Shown: positions 1 to 6,050 of the stretch, one piece after another | Numbering within the stretch: position 1 is the stretch's first letter | Layout: each line of letters opens with the position of its first letter | Position numbers and translations under genes: made by a program | Notes under the pieces: model-generated | Told to the model about the DNA's origin: nothing | The model's database searches: none | Seen by the model: the letters and a program-made list of their open reading frames with translations, nothing else | Assembly: GCF_905212195.1 (NCBI RefSeq) | Contig: NZ_CAJMDQ010000070.1 | Location: 1-13,489 of the forward strand | Length of the DNA: 13,489 nt | DNA from: an uncultured Anaerotignum sp. | Lineage (GTDB): Bacteria; Bacillota; Clostridia; Lachnospirales; Anaerotignaceae | Direction: 5' to 3'

Positions 1-23
1 TTTATTGACTCTTGTTTGTCTTG

Positions 24-113
24 TATTCAGTTTTCAAGGTGCATTCTTTCTTTTTGTTTCGGCCGTTCTTGCGACCGCCTAAGTATATTATCATGGGAAC
101 TATCTCTTGTCAA
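24..113 (-). promoter_or_regulatory. rRNA operon promoter and leader (reads left, out of window)
   Basis: On the minus strand a near-consensus sigma-A promoter is visible: TTGACA at 113-108, a 17-base spacer, and TAATAT at 90-85, so transcription should start near 78 and run towards position 1. The leader then contains TGCACCTTGAAAACTGAATA (43-24), followed by ACAAGACAAAC. A TTGAAAACTgAA sequence with GACAAA soon after it is the usual anti-termination (boxA-like) leader just upstream of 16S rRNA in Firmicutes. The 16S gene itself is outside the window, so this is inferred. A similar sequence also occurs in 16S-23S spacers, but the strong promoter here favours the operon head. Upstream lie three phased A-tracts (118-145). 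Confidence 0.75.
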
Positions 114-117
114 CATC

Positions 118-145
118 TTTTTTACAATTTTTTTAGATTTTTTTT
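118..145 (-). promoter_or_regulatory. phased A-tracts / UP-element upstream of the rRNA-type promoter
   Basis: Three T-runs on the plus strand (A-tracts on the transcribed minus strand) occupy 118-123, 128-134 and 138-145. Their centres are 10.5 bp apart, one helical turn, which is the arrangement that gives intrinsic curvature. They lie about 40 to 67 bases upstream of the predicted start, where the RNA polymerase alpha C-terminal domains contact UP elements of rRNA promoters. The phasing is seen directly; the function is inferred. Confidence 0.6.
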
Positions 146-154
146 ACAAAACAC

Positions 155-180
155 AAAAAACCCTGTAAAAACAGGGCTTT
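155..180 (-). terminator. Rho-independent terminator of the lipoprotein-DUF554 unit
   Basis: Perfect 6-bp stem ccctgt/acaggg (161-166 and 171-176) with a 4-base loop, extended by A/T pairs. On the minus strand it is followed by a run of six T (plus-strand A-run 155-160). It lies 25 bases beyond the DUF554 stop codon and separates that gene from the rRNA-type promoter. The T-run on the other side makes it weakly bidirectional. Confidence 0.8.
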
Positions 181-201
181 TTCGTCAAAAACTTTTTCAT
201 T

Positions 202-909
202 TTACGCGCCTAACAGATGGAAAAACGCCGTCGCCGGGAACACAATCACCAATGCCGGCAGCAGATTTGCCGCCCGCACTTCTTTGATTTTTGCAATATT
301 GAGTCCCAAAATGAATGTCATCAAGCCACCCACGGCAATAAAATTCTGTATGGCGGCGGGGTCAAGATAAGACATCATCCATTTTCCTGCGTAAAAACAC
401 AGGGACAATATCAAAAACTGCGGCACCACGATCAGATTCATACCGAATCCCAATGCCATGGCAAATATAGCCGCGGCGAAAATATCCATGACCGCTTTTG
501 ACATTAAAATGGTCATATCTCCCGTTGCCCCCTCCTGAAAGGCACCGAAGATATTTGTTCCGCTGGCACAAAGGGTCACTGCCACCACCAGATAAAACCG
601 CATATAAATTTCTTTATCCCCTTCGATTTTAAAATGCAAATGATGCAGTCCATGCAAAAATCCCGTTTTGATTCTTCTATCCAGATCAATCAATTCTCCT
701 ATGATGGTACCCAAAATCAGCGACAAAAGCACCGCCGGCAATGATTCCAGCTTAATCACGGAAACCATACCAATGGCAATGGCGCACATGCCGAATATCA
801 CCATCAGCGGCTCCTGAAGTTTTGCTGGAATTTTATTTCGCAGCAGTGTGCCCGCATTGACTCCCATCAGTACACAACAACAATCCAGTATTACCCCTCT
901 TGGAATCAT
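202..909 (-). CDS. DUF554 family integral membrane protein
   Basis: A 235-residue polytopic membrane protein with six or seven hydrophobic segments and short polar loops. The N-terminus (GVILDCCCVLMGVNAGTLL), the segment around EGATGDMTILMSKAVMDIFAA (about residues 125-145) and the GLxxFILGLNI stretch near 195-205 match the DUF554 (YdfK/YqgA) pattern. This family is widespread in Firmicutes; its biochemical function is unknown and transport is only a guess. Length is typical. The ATG overlaps the stop of the upstream lipoprotein gene in an ATGA, and AGGGGG lies 7 bases before the start inside that gene, so the two are probably translationally coupled. A terminator follows directly. I am sure of the family and have no evidence for function. 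Confidence 0.85.
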   Translation of the reverse strand: MIPRGVILDCCCVLMGVNAGTLLRNKIPAKLQEPLMVIFGMCAIAIGMVSVIKLESLPAVLLSLILGTIIGELIDLDRRIKTGFLHGLHHLHFKIEGDKEIYMRFYLVVAVTLCASGTNIFGAFQEGATGDMTILMSKAVMDIFAAAIFAMALGFGMNLIVVPQFLILSLCFYAGKWMMSYLDPAAIQNFIAVGGLMTFILGLNIAKIKEVRAANLLPALVIVFPATAFFHLLGA

Positions 910-1829
910 GCCGTCGCCCCCTTTTCTGCATTTCCGGCAAAGGTTAGTGCAATCTCACCCGTTCCGCCGTCTATATAGATTTGTTTTTTCTTTTGTTTTT
1001 TCTTTTGTTTTTTCTTTTGTTTTTTCTTTTGTGTTTTCTGTTGTGGAACCGTAAAATCCTCGTCAAATTCCATTTCCCAGCTATCCAAATCACCGTCATT
1101 TTGTTCCACAGAAACTTCCGGCTCCAATGTTTTTCCGTTTACTGTGACATTTCTGGTGAAAAAAGAACCGGAAATATCATAATTCTCTGCTGTTTCCGGC
1201 ATAGTCAGAGAAATCTTTCCCGTGCCGCCATCCAGTAAAATTTTCTCTCCCAGACTGCCTGCAAAGTCCACATTTCCCATGCCGCCATGGATGGTCAGAC
1301 TTTTTGCCACCTGCAGATGTTCTCCTTCTGCCAAGTCACCACCGCATTCCAGTTCCAGATTTTCTGCTGTCACATGTTTCAGCATCATCTGCCCGGCACC
1401 TTGATGCAAAAACAATTCTTTTGCTTCTGCCCCATCCACATAGAAAGGCCCTGTACCTGCTGTCAGCACCGCTTTTTCCGGCATCCAATCTTCCGGTAAT
1501 GTCAGCATCAAATGATGGCTGTCCGTATCCATGCCCTCCACCGCTTCTTCATCCGGCGGTATGTATGATATAGTCACAACGCCATTTTCTTCTGTCACTG
1601 TCAGCCACTGAGAAACAACATGTTCTGTTTTCAGTTCCGCTTTTTCTCCTTTCTGGATGAAAACGCTGCCAACATCTGCCGTAACCGTGAGTTCTTCGCA
1701 GTTCTGTGGAAGTTCATAAACTTCTGATGACATCTCCACCGTCTGTTTTTGTGTTCCACATGCGCACAAAAATAACAGAACCACTGGCAGCATAAGCCAT
1801 TGCTTCCCTTTTCCCGTTGTTTGTTTCAT
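906..1829 (-). CDS. DUF4097-like beta-solenoid lipoprotein with Lys-rich repeat
   Basis: A 307-residue exported lipoprotein. The N-terminus is basic (KQTTGKGK), then a hydrophobic stretch ends in the lipobox L21-C22-A23-C24, so Cys24 should be lipidated. The body has repeated short beta-strand turns such as GGMGNVDF, DGGTGKISLTM and DGGTGEIALTF, as in DUF4097 / GIN-type putative adhesin domains, which fold as a single-stranded beta-solenoid. Near the C-terminus (about residues 265-284) four tandem QKKK units interrupt the fold before the last GGTG repeat. They are encoded by four perfect 12-bp repeats. AGAGG precedes the ATG. The gene is first in a unit with DUF554, with which it overlaps by four bases. 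Such proteins are often tied to envelope stress or signalling in Firmicutes, but no role is shown here. Family assignment is by fold pattern, so moderately sure. Confidence 0.75.
   Translation of the reverse strand: MKQTTGKGKQWLMLPVVLLFLCACGTQKQTVEMSSEVYELPQNCEELTVTADVGSVFIQKGEKAELKTEHVVSQWLTVTEENGVVTISYIPPDEEAVEGMDTDSHHLMLTLPEDWMPEKAVLTAGTGPFYVDGAEAKELFLHQGAGQMMLKHVTAENLELECGGDLAEGEHLQVAKSLTIHGGMGNVDFAGSLGEKILLDGGTGKISLTMPETAENYDISGSFFTRNVTVNGKTLEPEVSVEQNDGDLDSWEMEFDEDFTVPQQKTQKKKQKKKQKKKQKKKQIYIDGGTGEIALTFAGNAEKGATA
981..1032 (-). repeat. 12-bp tandem repeat, 4 perfect copies, in frame
   Basis: Unit TTGTTTTTTCTT (plus strand) at 981-992, 993-1004, 1005-1016 and 1017-1028, then a partial TTGT and a degraded copy (TTGTGTTTTCTG, 1029-1040). 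On the coding minus strand each unit encodes Gln-Lys-Lys-Lys. Because the unit is exactly four codons, slippage would add or remove QKKK without breaking the reading frame of the lipoprotein gene. The neighbouring KTQ sequence in the protein looks like a diverged unit. Confidence 0.95.
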
Positions 1830-1871
1830 GATTTTCCTCTTTCAATTTAGATTTCTTTCGAAAGATGTGGC

Positions 1872-1900
1872 ATTTTAACATATGGATTTCAAAAAAGCAA
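1872..1900 (-). promoter_or_regulatory. sigma-A promoter of the lipoprotein-DUF554 unit
   Basis: On the minus strand TTGCTT (1900-1895), a 17-base spacer and TAAAAT (1877-1872) give a fair sigma-A promoter about 43 bases upstream of the lipoprotein ATG. The gene has its own promoter here because a terminator lies between it and the upstream CvpA gene. Confidence 0.55.
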
Positions 1901-1923
1901 CGGCTTTTCCCTTTTCTTCCCAC

Positions 1924-1955
1924 AAAAAAATGACGGTTTTCACACCGTCATTTTT
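1924..1955 (-). terminator. Rho-independent terminator after the CvpA gene
   Basis: Perfect 7-bp stem tgacggt/accgtca (1931-1937, 1944-1950) with a 6-base loop, A-run 1924-1930 on one side and T-run 1951-1955 on the other. Read on the minus strand it ends in seven T, 14 bases after the CvpA stop codon. It ends the DUF5711-CvpA transcript. Confidence 0.85.
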
Positions 1956-1964
1956 CTCGTCATT

Positions 1965-2666
1965 TCAAGCAAATATGGTCAATATAAAATACATCAATAT
2001 GTTGTTTTCATACAAAGGCAACGCCACATGGGTCAAATTCAGTGCGTCAAAGAAAAAATCAAAGGCGGAATTGCACTGGAAAAATGTCAGCACAAAACAA
2101 ATGAGCCATGCCACGCACAATCCTTTCAGCAAACCTACCAAAAAGCCACATGCCCGGTTGAAGAAATTCAATACAGGCAGTTTACTGATAAGATTCAGCG
2201 CCTTCAGCACAAATTTCACTGCCAGCCATACCACAATAAACACCAGCAGTACACTGATGATATTGATGCAGATATTGGCCAGAAATCCCGCAATATACGA
2301 CTGCAGGCTTTCTACATCCAGCAGGTGATAAATCACCGGATTATTGTTTTCCACCAGACTTTCCTTCAGAAAATCCGGCAGATGCATACTCTGGATGATG
2401 TCTGTCTGGGTCTGCATAGCCGCGTCCCCAATGGCATTATCCAAATGCAGTCCATTGCCTACTGTATTTGTCAGGGCATCGAAAAAAGGTGTTTTTCGTA
2501 AAAGCTCACTGACTGTAGGCGTCAAAAACCGTGTTGCCGCCAGTGCTGCCACCATTGGCAGGAAATTCAGTGCCGCCCGCACAAAACCCTTGCGGTACGC
2601 CTGCACTGCTGTCCCCACCACCAGCACCAACGCCAGAATATCTAATATATAGGGCAAAAATGTCAT
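1965..2666 (-). CDS. CvpA family membrane protein
   Basis: A protein of 233 residues with about four membrane segments: two at the N-terminus (residues 4-45), one around 127-150 and one around 167-192. The N-terminal pattern, an Asp-containing first helix followed by AYRKGFVRAALNFLPMVAAL, is typical of CvpA (colicin V production / YshB-like) proteins. The family is linked to envelope homeostasis and stress survival in several bacteria, with unclear mechanism. I start it at the ATG at 2666 and not at the in-frame GTG at 2678, because that GTG is part of the ribosome binding site AGGAGGTG. The gene begins 21 bases after the stop of the DUF5711 gene, so they form an operon. A hydrophilic stretch of about 75 residues separates the second and third helices. 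Confidence 0.85.
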   Translation of the reverse strand: MTFLPYILDILALVLVVGTAVQAYRKGFVRAALNFLPMVAALAATRFLTPTVSELLRKTPFFDALTNTVGNGLHLDNAIGDAAMQTQTDIIQSMHLPDFLKESLVENNNPVIYHLLDVESLQSYIAGFLANICINIISVLLVFIVVWLAVKFVLKALNLISKLPVLNFFNRACGFLVGLLKGLCVAWLICFVLTFFQCNSAFDFFFDALNLTHVALPLYENNILMYFILTIFA

Positions 2667-2687
2667 CCTTCTGCCCACCTCCTACCA

Positions 2688-4187
2688 TTAAGACTCTGCG
2701 GGAACATCCCCCGATTCCGTATTCTCCGCAGGCTGCGTTGTTTCTGTCTGTTCTGTATCTGTTGTTCCTTCTGTTTCAGGTGTTTCTGTTGCCTGTGTAT
2801 CAGAAGCGTTCGCTTCACCTTCGGTGCCAGTTGTTTCCTGCTGACCTTCTGTGCTTTCCTGACTGCCGTCCTCCTGTGTTGCGTCCGTGTTGGTTTCGCC
2901 TTCTGCCGGCAGTGATTCATCTGTCTGTACTTCCGGTGTGGTTTCTACCACATCTTCTGGTACTTCCGGCACTTCTCCTGTATATTTGTCCATATCCAGA
3001 ATCCGGGCAATATCCTGACCTACCACCAGTACGCGAGAGAAACTTTCCATAGGAATCACGTCTGTCACATCCTGTGTTGCCTGATAAGTCCACGCTTCCC
3101 GACCTGTATGACGAATGCCGATATAAGTATGGTCAGTTCCAACCACAATACCGTCTTTCCAAGCACTCAGATATGTGATGTCTTTTCCGCTGACATAAGA
3201 AGCTTCTTCTGCCCCGTTGGAGCTGAGCCAGCAGACAGTGCCTTCTTCCTTGCCTTCTTCTCCCGGCAGAGCATCGCCCAATGTGAGCACGACTTTATCT
3301 TTCTGCTGGAAAGAAACATAATCCACCACATTGGTCAAATGGTAACTCCAAACTTCTTCGCTGTCCTTGAAACCATAAACGCCCTTATCGGAAACCGCCG
3401 CCAGAACGCCGTTGTTGCGATAACTGATGGTGCCGATGATTTCATCTGCCTTATCAGCGGCAGAAGCATACAAACTGTCTGTATAATTCTCGCTGTCTTC
3501 CGGATTGACATAGAAAAACAGCACCCGTCCAATGGGATACACATCGGTGGTATCCACATAGCTGACAGCAAAAGATTTATTGTCATCGGACACGTCTGTG
3601 GAAATGGGGTATACCCCTGCGGTTTCTTCCACCCTGCCTTTGAGCAGTGTGCCTTTGGAATTGTAAATCTTCACTTCATAACCGCTGCTTTTCTTTTCCA
3701 GCAAAGAAAGATATCCGTTTTGGTTCAGGGCAAACTGACTGAGATTTCCTTCCAGCTGTACATTATACAGCAGGCCGCTTTCGTCATAGACCCGCACATT
3801 CTTGCCGCCCAGATCGCCTACAGCCATGAAAGAGCCTTCCTGAATCACGGTAGGTGTGGTCATATTGAATGTGTCATTCCATTTCTGGTCGCCTACACTG
3901 TTGTAGTACTTGGCACCGTCTTTTGTGCAGAGCAAAAATGCCTCATCAAACACAGCAAAAGACGCGGAACTGCCCGCATCCAGAGGAATTTCCGCCAGCA
4001 CCCCTGCCGAAGCATTGCCCGCATTTTGTGTCACACTGGATTTGACAAACAGACTGCGGATTTTCCCGCTGCCGTAAGCCGTATCCAGATATACCAGACC
4101 GCAGCCGATGCAAAGCACCAGCACCACAGCCAGACCGATTTTCATCTGCTTTGTAAAATGAAATTTTTTTGGGGTTTGTTCTTCCAT
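2688..4187 (-). CDS. DUF5711 family membrane-anchored beta-propeller-like protein
   Basis: A protein of 499 residues in three parts. Residues 1-16 are polar and cytoplasmic, 17-34 form one membrane helix (signal anchor), and about 60-405 are an extracellular domain rich in short beta strands of the kind seen in propeller repeats (VYDESGLLYNVQL, IYNSKGTLLKG, GVYGFKDSEEVWSY). This organisation matches DUF5711, a clostridial family of unknown function. The last 90 or so residues (from about 406) are low complexity, dominated by Glu, Thr, Pro, Ser, Gly and Asp, with no LPxTG motif or terminal hydrophobic tail, so they look like a flexible tail reaching into the wall. GGAGGG lies 10 bases before the ATG. 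A promoter lies about 39 bases upstream, and CvpA follows. The pairing hints at a shared envelope role. Confidence 0.8.
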   Translation of the reverse strand: MEEQTPKKFHFTKQMKIGLAVVLVLCIGCGLVYLDTAYGSGKIRSLFVKSSVTQNAGNASAGVLAEIPLDAGSSASFAVFDEAFLLCTKDGAKYYNSVGDQKWNDTFNMTTPTVIQEGSFMAVGDLGGKNVRVYDESGLLYNVQLEGNLSQFALNQNGYLSLLEKKSSGYEVKIYNSKGTLLKGRVEETAGVYPISTDVSDDNKSFAVSYVDTTDVYPIGRVLFFYVNPEDSENYTDSLYASAADKADEIIGTISYRNNGVLAAVSDKGVYGFKDSEEVWSYHLTNVVDYVSFQQKDKVVLTLGDALPGEEGKEEGTVCWLSSNGAEEASYVSGKDITYLSAWKDGIVVGTDHTYIGIRHTGREAWTYQATQDVTDVIPMESFSRVLVVGQDIARILDMDKYTGEVPEVPEDVVETTPEVQTDESLPAEGETNTDATQEDGSQESTEGQQETTGTEGEANASDTQATETPETEGTTDTEQTETTQPAENTESGDVPAES

Positions 4188-4225
4188 TAAAACCAGACCC
4201 TCCTTCTGTGCGTCTTTAGGCTTTC

Positions 4226-4254
4226 ATCATACTACATTCACCGTTCTTTTGCAA
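4226..4254 (-). promoter_or_regulatory. sigma-A promoter of the DUF5711-CvpA operon
   Basis: On the minus strand TTGCAA (4254-4249), a 17-base spacer and TATGAT (4231-4226) lie 39 bases upstream of the DUF5711 start codon. Both hexamers and the spacing fit sigma-A well. Confidence 0.6.
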
Positions 4255-4286
4255 ACCATTGGACAGGGGAAAGCCAAATTCTAACC

Positions 4287-4335
4287 AAAAAAGAAGCCAG
4301 AAACTTCCTATCAAAATTTCTGACTTCTTGTTTTT
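4287..4335 (-). terminator. Rho-independent terminator of glgA
   Basis: Left arm aagaag-c-cagaaa (4291-4303) pairs with tttctg-a-cttctt (4317-4329), twelve base pairs with one internal mismatch and a 13-base loop. On the minus strand the stem runs into a T-run (plus-strand A-run 4287-4292). It is about 30 bases beyond the glgA stop codon. The plus-strand side is also T-rich. Confidence 0.75.
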
Positions 4336-4358
4336 GTTTTCTGTAGATGCGAAAAGGC

Positions 4359-5801
4359 TTATTCGCCGTCCCGCAGGCTTTCATAAAGCTTGATATATTC
4401 TCTTGCGGAGCTTTCCCAGGAATAATTGGAAGCCATGGCGTTTTTCACCACATGCTGCCATTCGTCTTTGCCCTGGTTGTATACTGCAAGGGCCTGATCC
4501 AATGCCCACAGAAGCCCATTGCCGTCGTATGTTTCAAAGAGGAAACCATTGCCCTCTTTTGTTTCTGTGCTGTACTGGAAGATGGTGTCTGCCAGACCGC
4601 CGGTTTTCCGCACGATAGGCACGGTACCATAACGCAGGGCAAACATCTGACCCAGGCCGCAGGGTTCAAACAGAGAAGGCATCAGGAACATATCAGAGCC
4701 TGCATAAATCTGCTGTGCCAGATTTTCATCGAAGAAAATATTGGCGCTGACTCTGCCGCGATAGCGTTCTTCCATGCTGCGGAACAGGTATTCAAAACGA
4801 TTTTCCCCTGTACCCAACAGAACGAACTGCACATCTCTGCGCATCATTTCATCAAATACATAAGAAAGGATATCCAGACCTTTCTGGTCTGCCAGTCTGG
4901 TGATCATGCCGATGATGGGCACATCTCTCTGTTCCAGACCCAGTCTTTCCTGCAAAAGACGTTTATTTTCCGCCTTGCCTTCCAGATGATCCGCATCAAA
5001 GTGTACCTGAATGCGGCTGTCTGTAGCAGGGTCGTTTGTCACATAATCAATGCCGTTGATGATGCCGCTGAGGACATTTTTCCGGCTTTTCAAAATACCA
5101 TCCATGCCATAGCCATACTGCCATGTCTGGATTTCTTTGGCGTAAGTCTGGCTGACGGTGCTGATACGGTCTGCATACATCAGGCCCATTTTCATGTAGC
5201 TGACATTGCCGTAAAATTCTACGTTGCCGTTTTCATAACAGTAGTAGGGCACACCCAGAAGTTCCATGGTGCTCTTGTCAAAATTCCCCTGATACTGCAA
5301 GTTATGGATGGTAAACAGTGTCTTGATACGAGAATAGTAGATCATCTTCCGATAGATTTCCTTCAGGTACATGCAGACAGGACCAGTCTGCCAGTCATTG
5401 CAGTGAATCACATCGGGATAGAAGTCCAGCATTGCCATCATATCCATAACGGCTTTGCCAAAGAATGCAAAACGTTCGTTATCATCGCCATAGCCATATA
5501 AGCCGCCGCGACCGAAATAAAAATTATTTTCTATAAAATAAATGGGGATTTCACCGGGTTTCACCAGAATTTTCGCCTGCTGTGTCCGCCACAGCAGATG
5601 AACAGGGAATTCACCCAGATATTCCACTCCATACATTTCTTTATCCTTAACTGTCATGTAACGGGGAATGACTACCCGCACATCGACACCCTGTGCCCGC
5701 AGTGCTTTGGGCAAAGAACCTGCCACATCGCCCAGACCGCCGCTTTTGATAAAGGGCGCAGCCTCAGAGGCCACCAGTAATACTTTCAAGCAATCTTTCA
5801 T
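4359..5801 (-). CDS. glgA: glycogen synthase, ADP-glucose dependent (GT5)
   Basis: This enzyme transfers glucose from ADP-glucose to the end of an alpha-1,4-glucan in the cytoplasm. The 480-residue length is typical of bacterial GlgA. The N-terminal Rossmann half starts with VLLVASEAAPFIKSGGLGDV, including the ADP-glucose binding K19-x-G-G-L motif. The C-terminal half carries SLFEPCGLGQMFALRYG, with the conserved Glu379, and the second KTGGLADT motif near residue 400. Both halves are intact, with no truncation. GAGGTGAGG precedes the ATG. Unusually for glycogen genes, no glgC, glgD, glgB or glgP is adjacent; the gene stands alone between a promoter and a terminator, so its partners must be elsewhere. 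Very sure of the assignment. Confidence 0.97.
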   Translation of the reverse strand: MKDCLKVLLVASEAAPFIKSGGLGDVAGSLPKALRAQGVDVRVVIPRYMTVKDKEMYGVEYLGEFPVHLLWRTQQAKILVKPGEIPIYFIENNFYFGRGGLYGYGDDNERFAFFGKAVMDMMAMLDFYPDVIHCNDWQTGPVCMYLKEIYRKMIYYSRIKTLFTIHNLQYQGNFDKSTMELLGVPYYCYENGNVEFYGNVSYMKMGLMYADRISTVSQTYAKEIQTWQYGYGMDGILKSRKNVLSGIINGIDYVTNDPATDSRIQVHFDADHLEGKAENKRLLQERLGLEQRDVPIIGMITRLADQKGLDILSYVFDEMMRRDVQFVLLGTGENRFEYLFRSMEERYRGRVSANIFFDENLAQQIYAGSDMFLMPSLFEPCGLGQMFALRYGTVPIVRKTGGLADTIFQYSTETKEGNGFLFETYDGNGLLWALDQALAVYNQGKDEWQHVVKNAMASNYSWESSAREYIKLYESLRDGE

Positions 5802-5820
5802 GCTACCTCACCTCATTATC

Positions 5821-5849
5821 ATCATACTATGAATTCCAACATTCAGCAA
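5821..5849 (-). promoter_or_regulatory. candidate sigma-A promoter of glgA
   Basis: Minus-strand TTGCTG (5849-5844), 17-base spacer, TATGAT (5826-5821). The predicted transcript start near 5814 would fall at the 5' end of the ribosome binding site (5806-5814), giving an unusually short leader of about 13 bases. The hexamers are good, but that geometry leaves some doubt. Confidence 0.45.
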
Positions 5850-5939
5850 GAAAATATTCACCAATACATTCATCTTTTGTATAGATTTTCCTGTTTTGTC
5901 GTCATATGCCTATAACTCCTTTTTATCCTTAGCCAAAAG

Positions 5940-5948
5940 TGGTATACT
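5940..5948 (+). promoter_or_regulatory. extended -10 promoter of pepF
   Basis: TGgTATACT (5940-5948) is an extended -10 element. The -35 at 17-base spacing is poor (TTTTTA, 5920-5925), which an extended -10 can compensate for. The predicted start, about 5955, coincides with the first base of the hairpin at 5956-5992. Confidence 0.5.
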
Positions 5949-5955
5949 AAAAAAA

Positions 5956-5992
5956 GATTTCACGCAAAAAAGGGGCATACCCCTGTGAAATC
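5956..5992 (+). promoter_or_regulatory. two-tier hairpin at the 5' end of the pepF leader
   Basis: A perfect 8-bp outer stem gatttcac/gtgaaatc (5956-5963, 5985-5992) encloses a second GC stem GGGG-CATA-CCCC (5972-5983), with an A-rich internal loop on the left side. It is not followed by a T-run, so it is not a normal terminator. By position it would form the very 5' end of the pepF mRNA, leaving about 58 unpaired bases before the TTG start. It may protect the 5' end from decay or bind a regulator. I recognise no known riboswitch or T-box. Confidence 0.6.
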
Positions 5993-6050
5993 CCACAAAA
6001 GGGACGTTTGCCGTCTGACAAATTCAACAATATAGAAAGGATGATTCCAT

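Noticed and set aside
981..1238. Plus-strand frame with FFLL repeats
   Set aside because: The repeats are just the antisense reading of the QKKK-coding tandem repeat; no start signal.
3108..4190. 360-codon plus-strand open frame
   Set aside because: Antisense to the DUF5711 gene, no ribosome site or domain. The minus-strand gene has a promoter, ribosome site, membrane anchor and operon partner.
4347..5501. 384-codon plus-strand open frame
   Set aside because: Antisense shadow of glgA, which is unambiguous by its motifs.
5956..5992. Known riboswitch or T-box in the pepF leader
   Set aside because: No T-box sequence, specifier stem or recognisable riboswitch core, and no terminator with a T-run before the gene.
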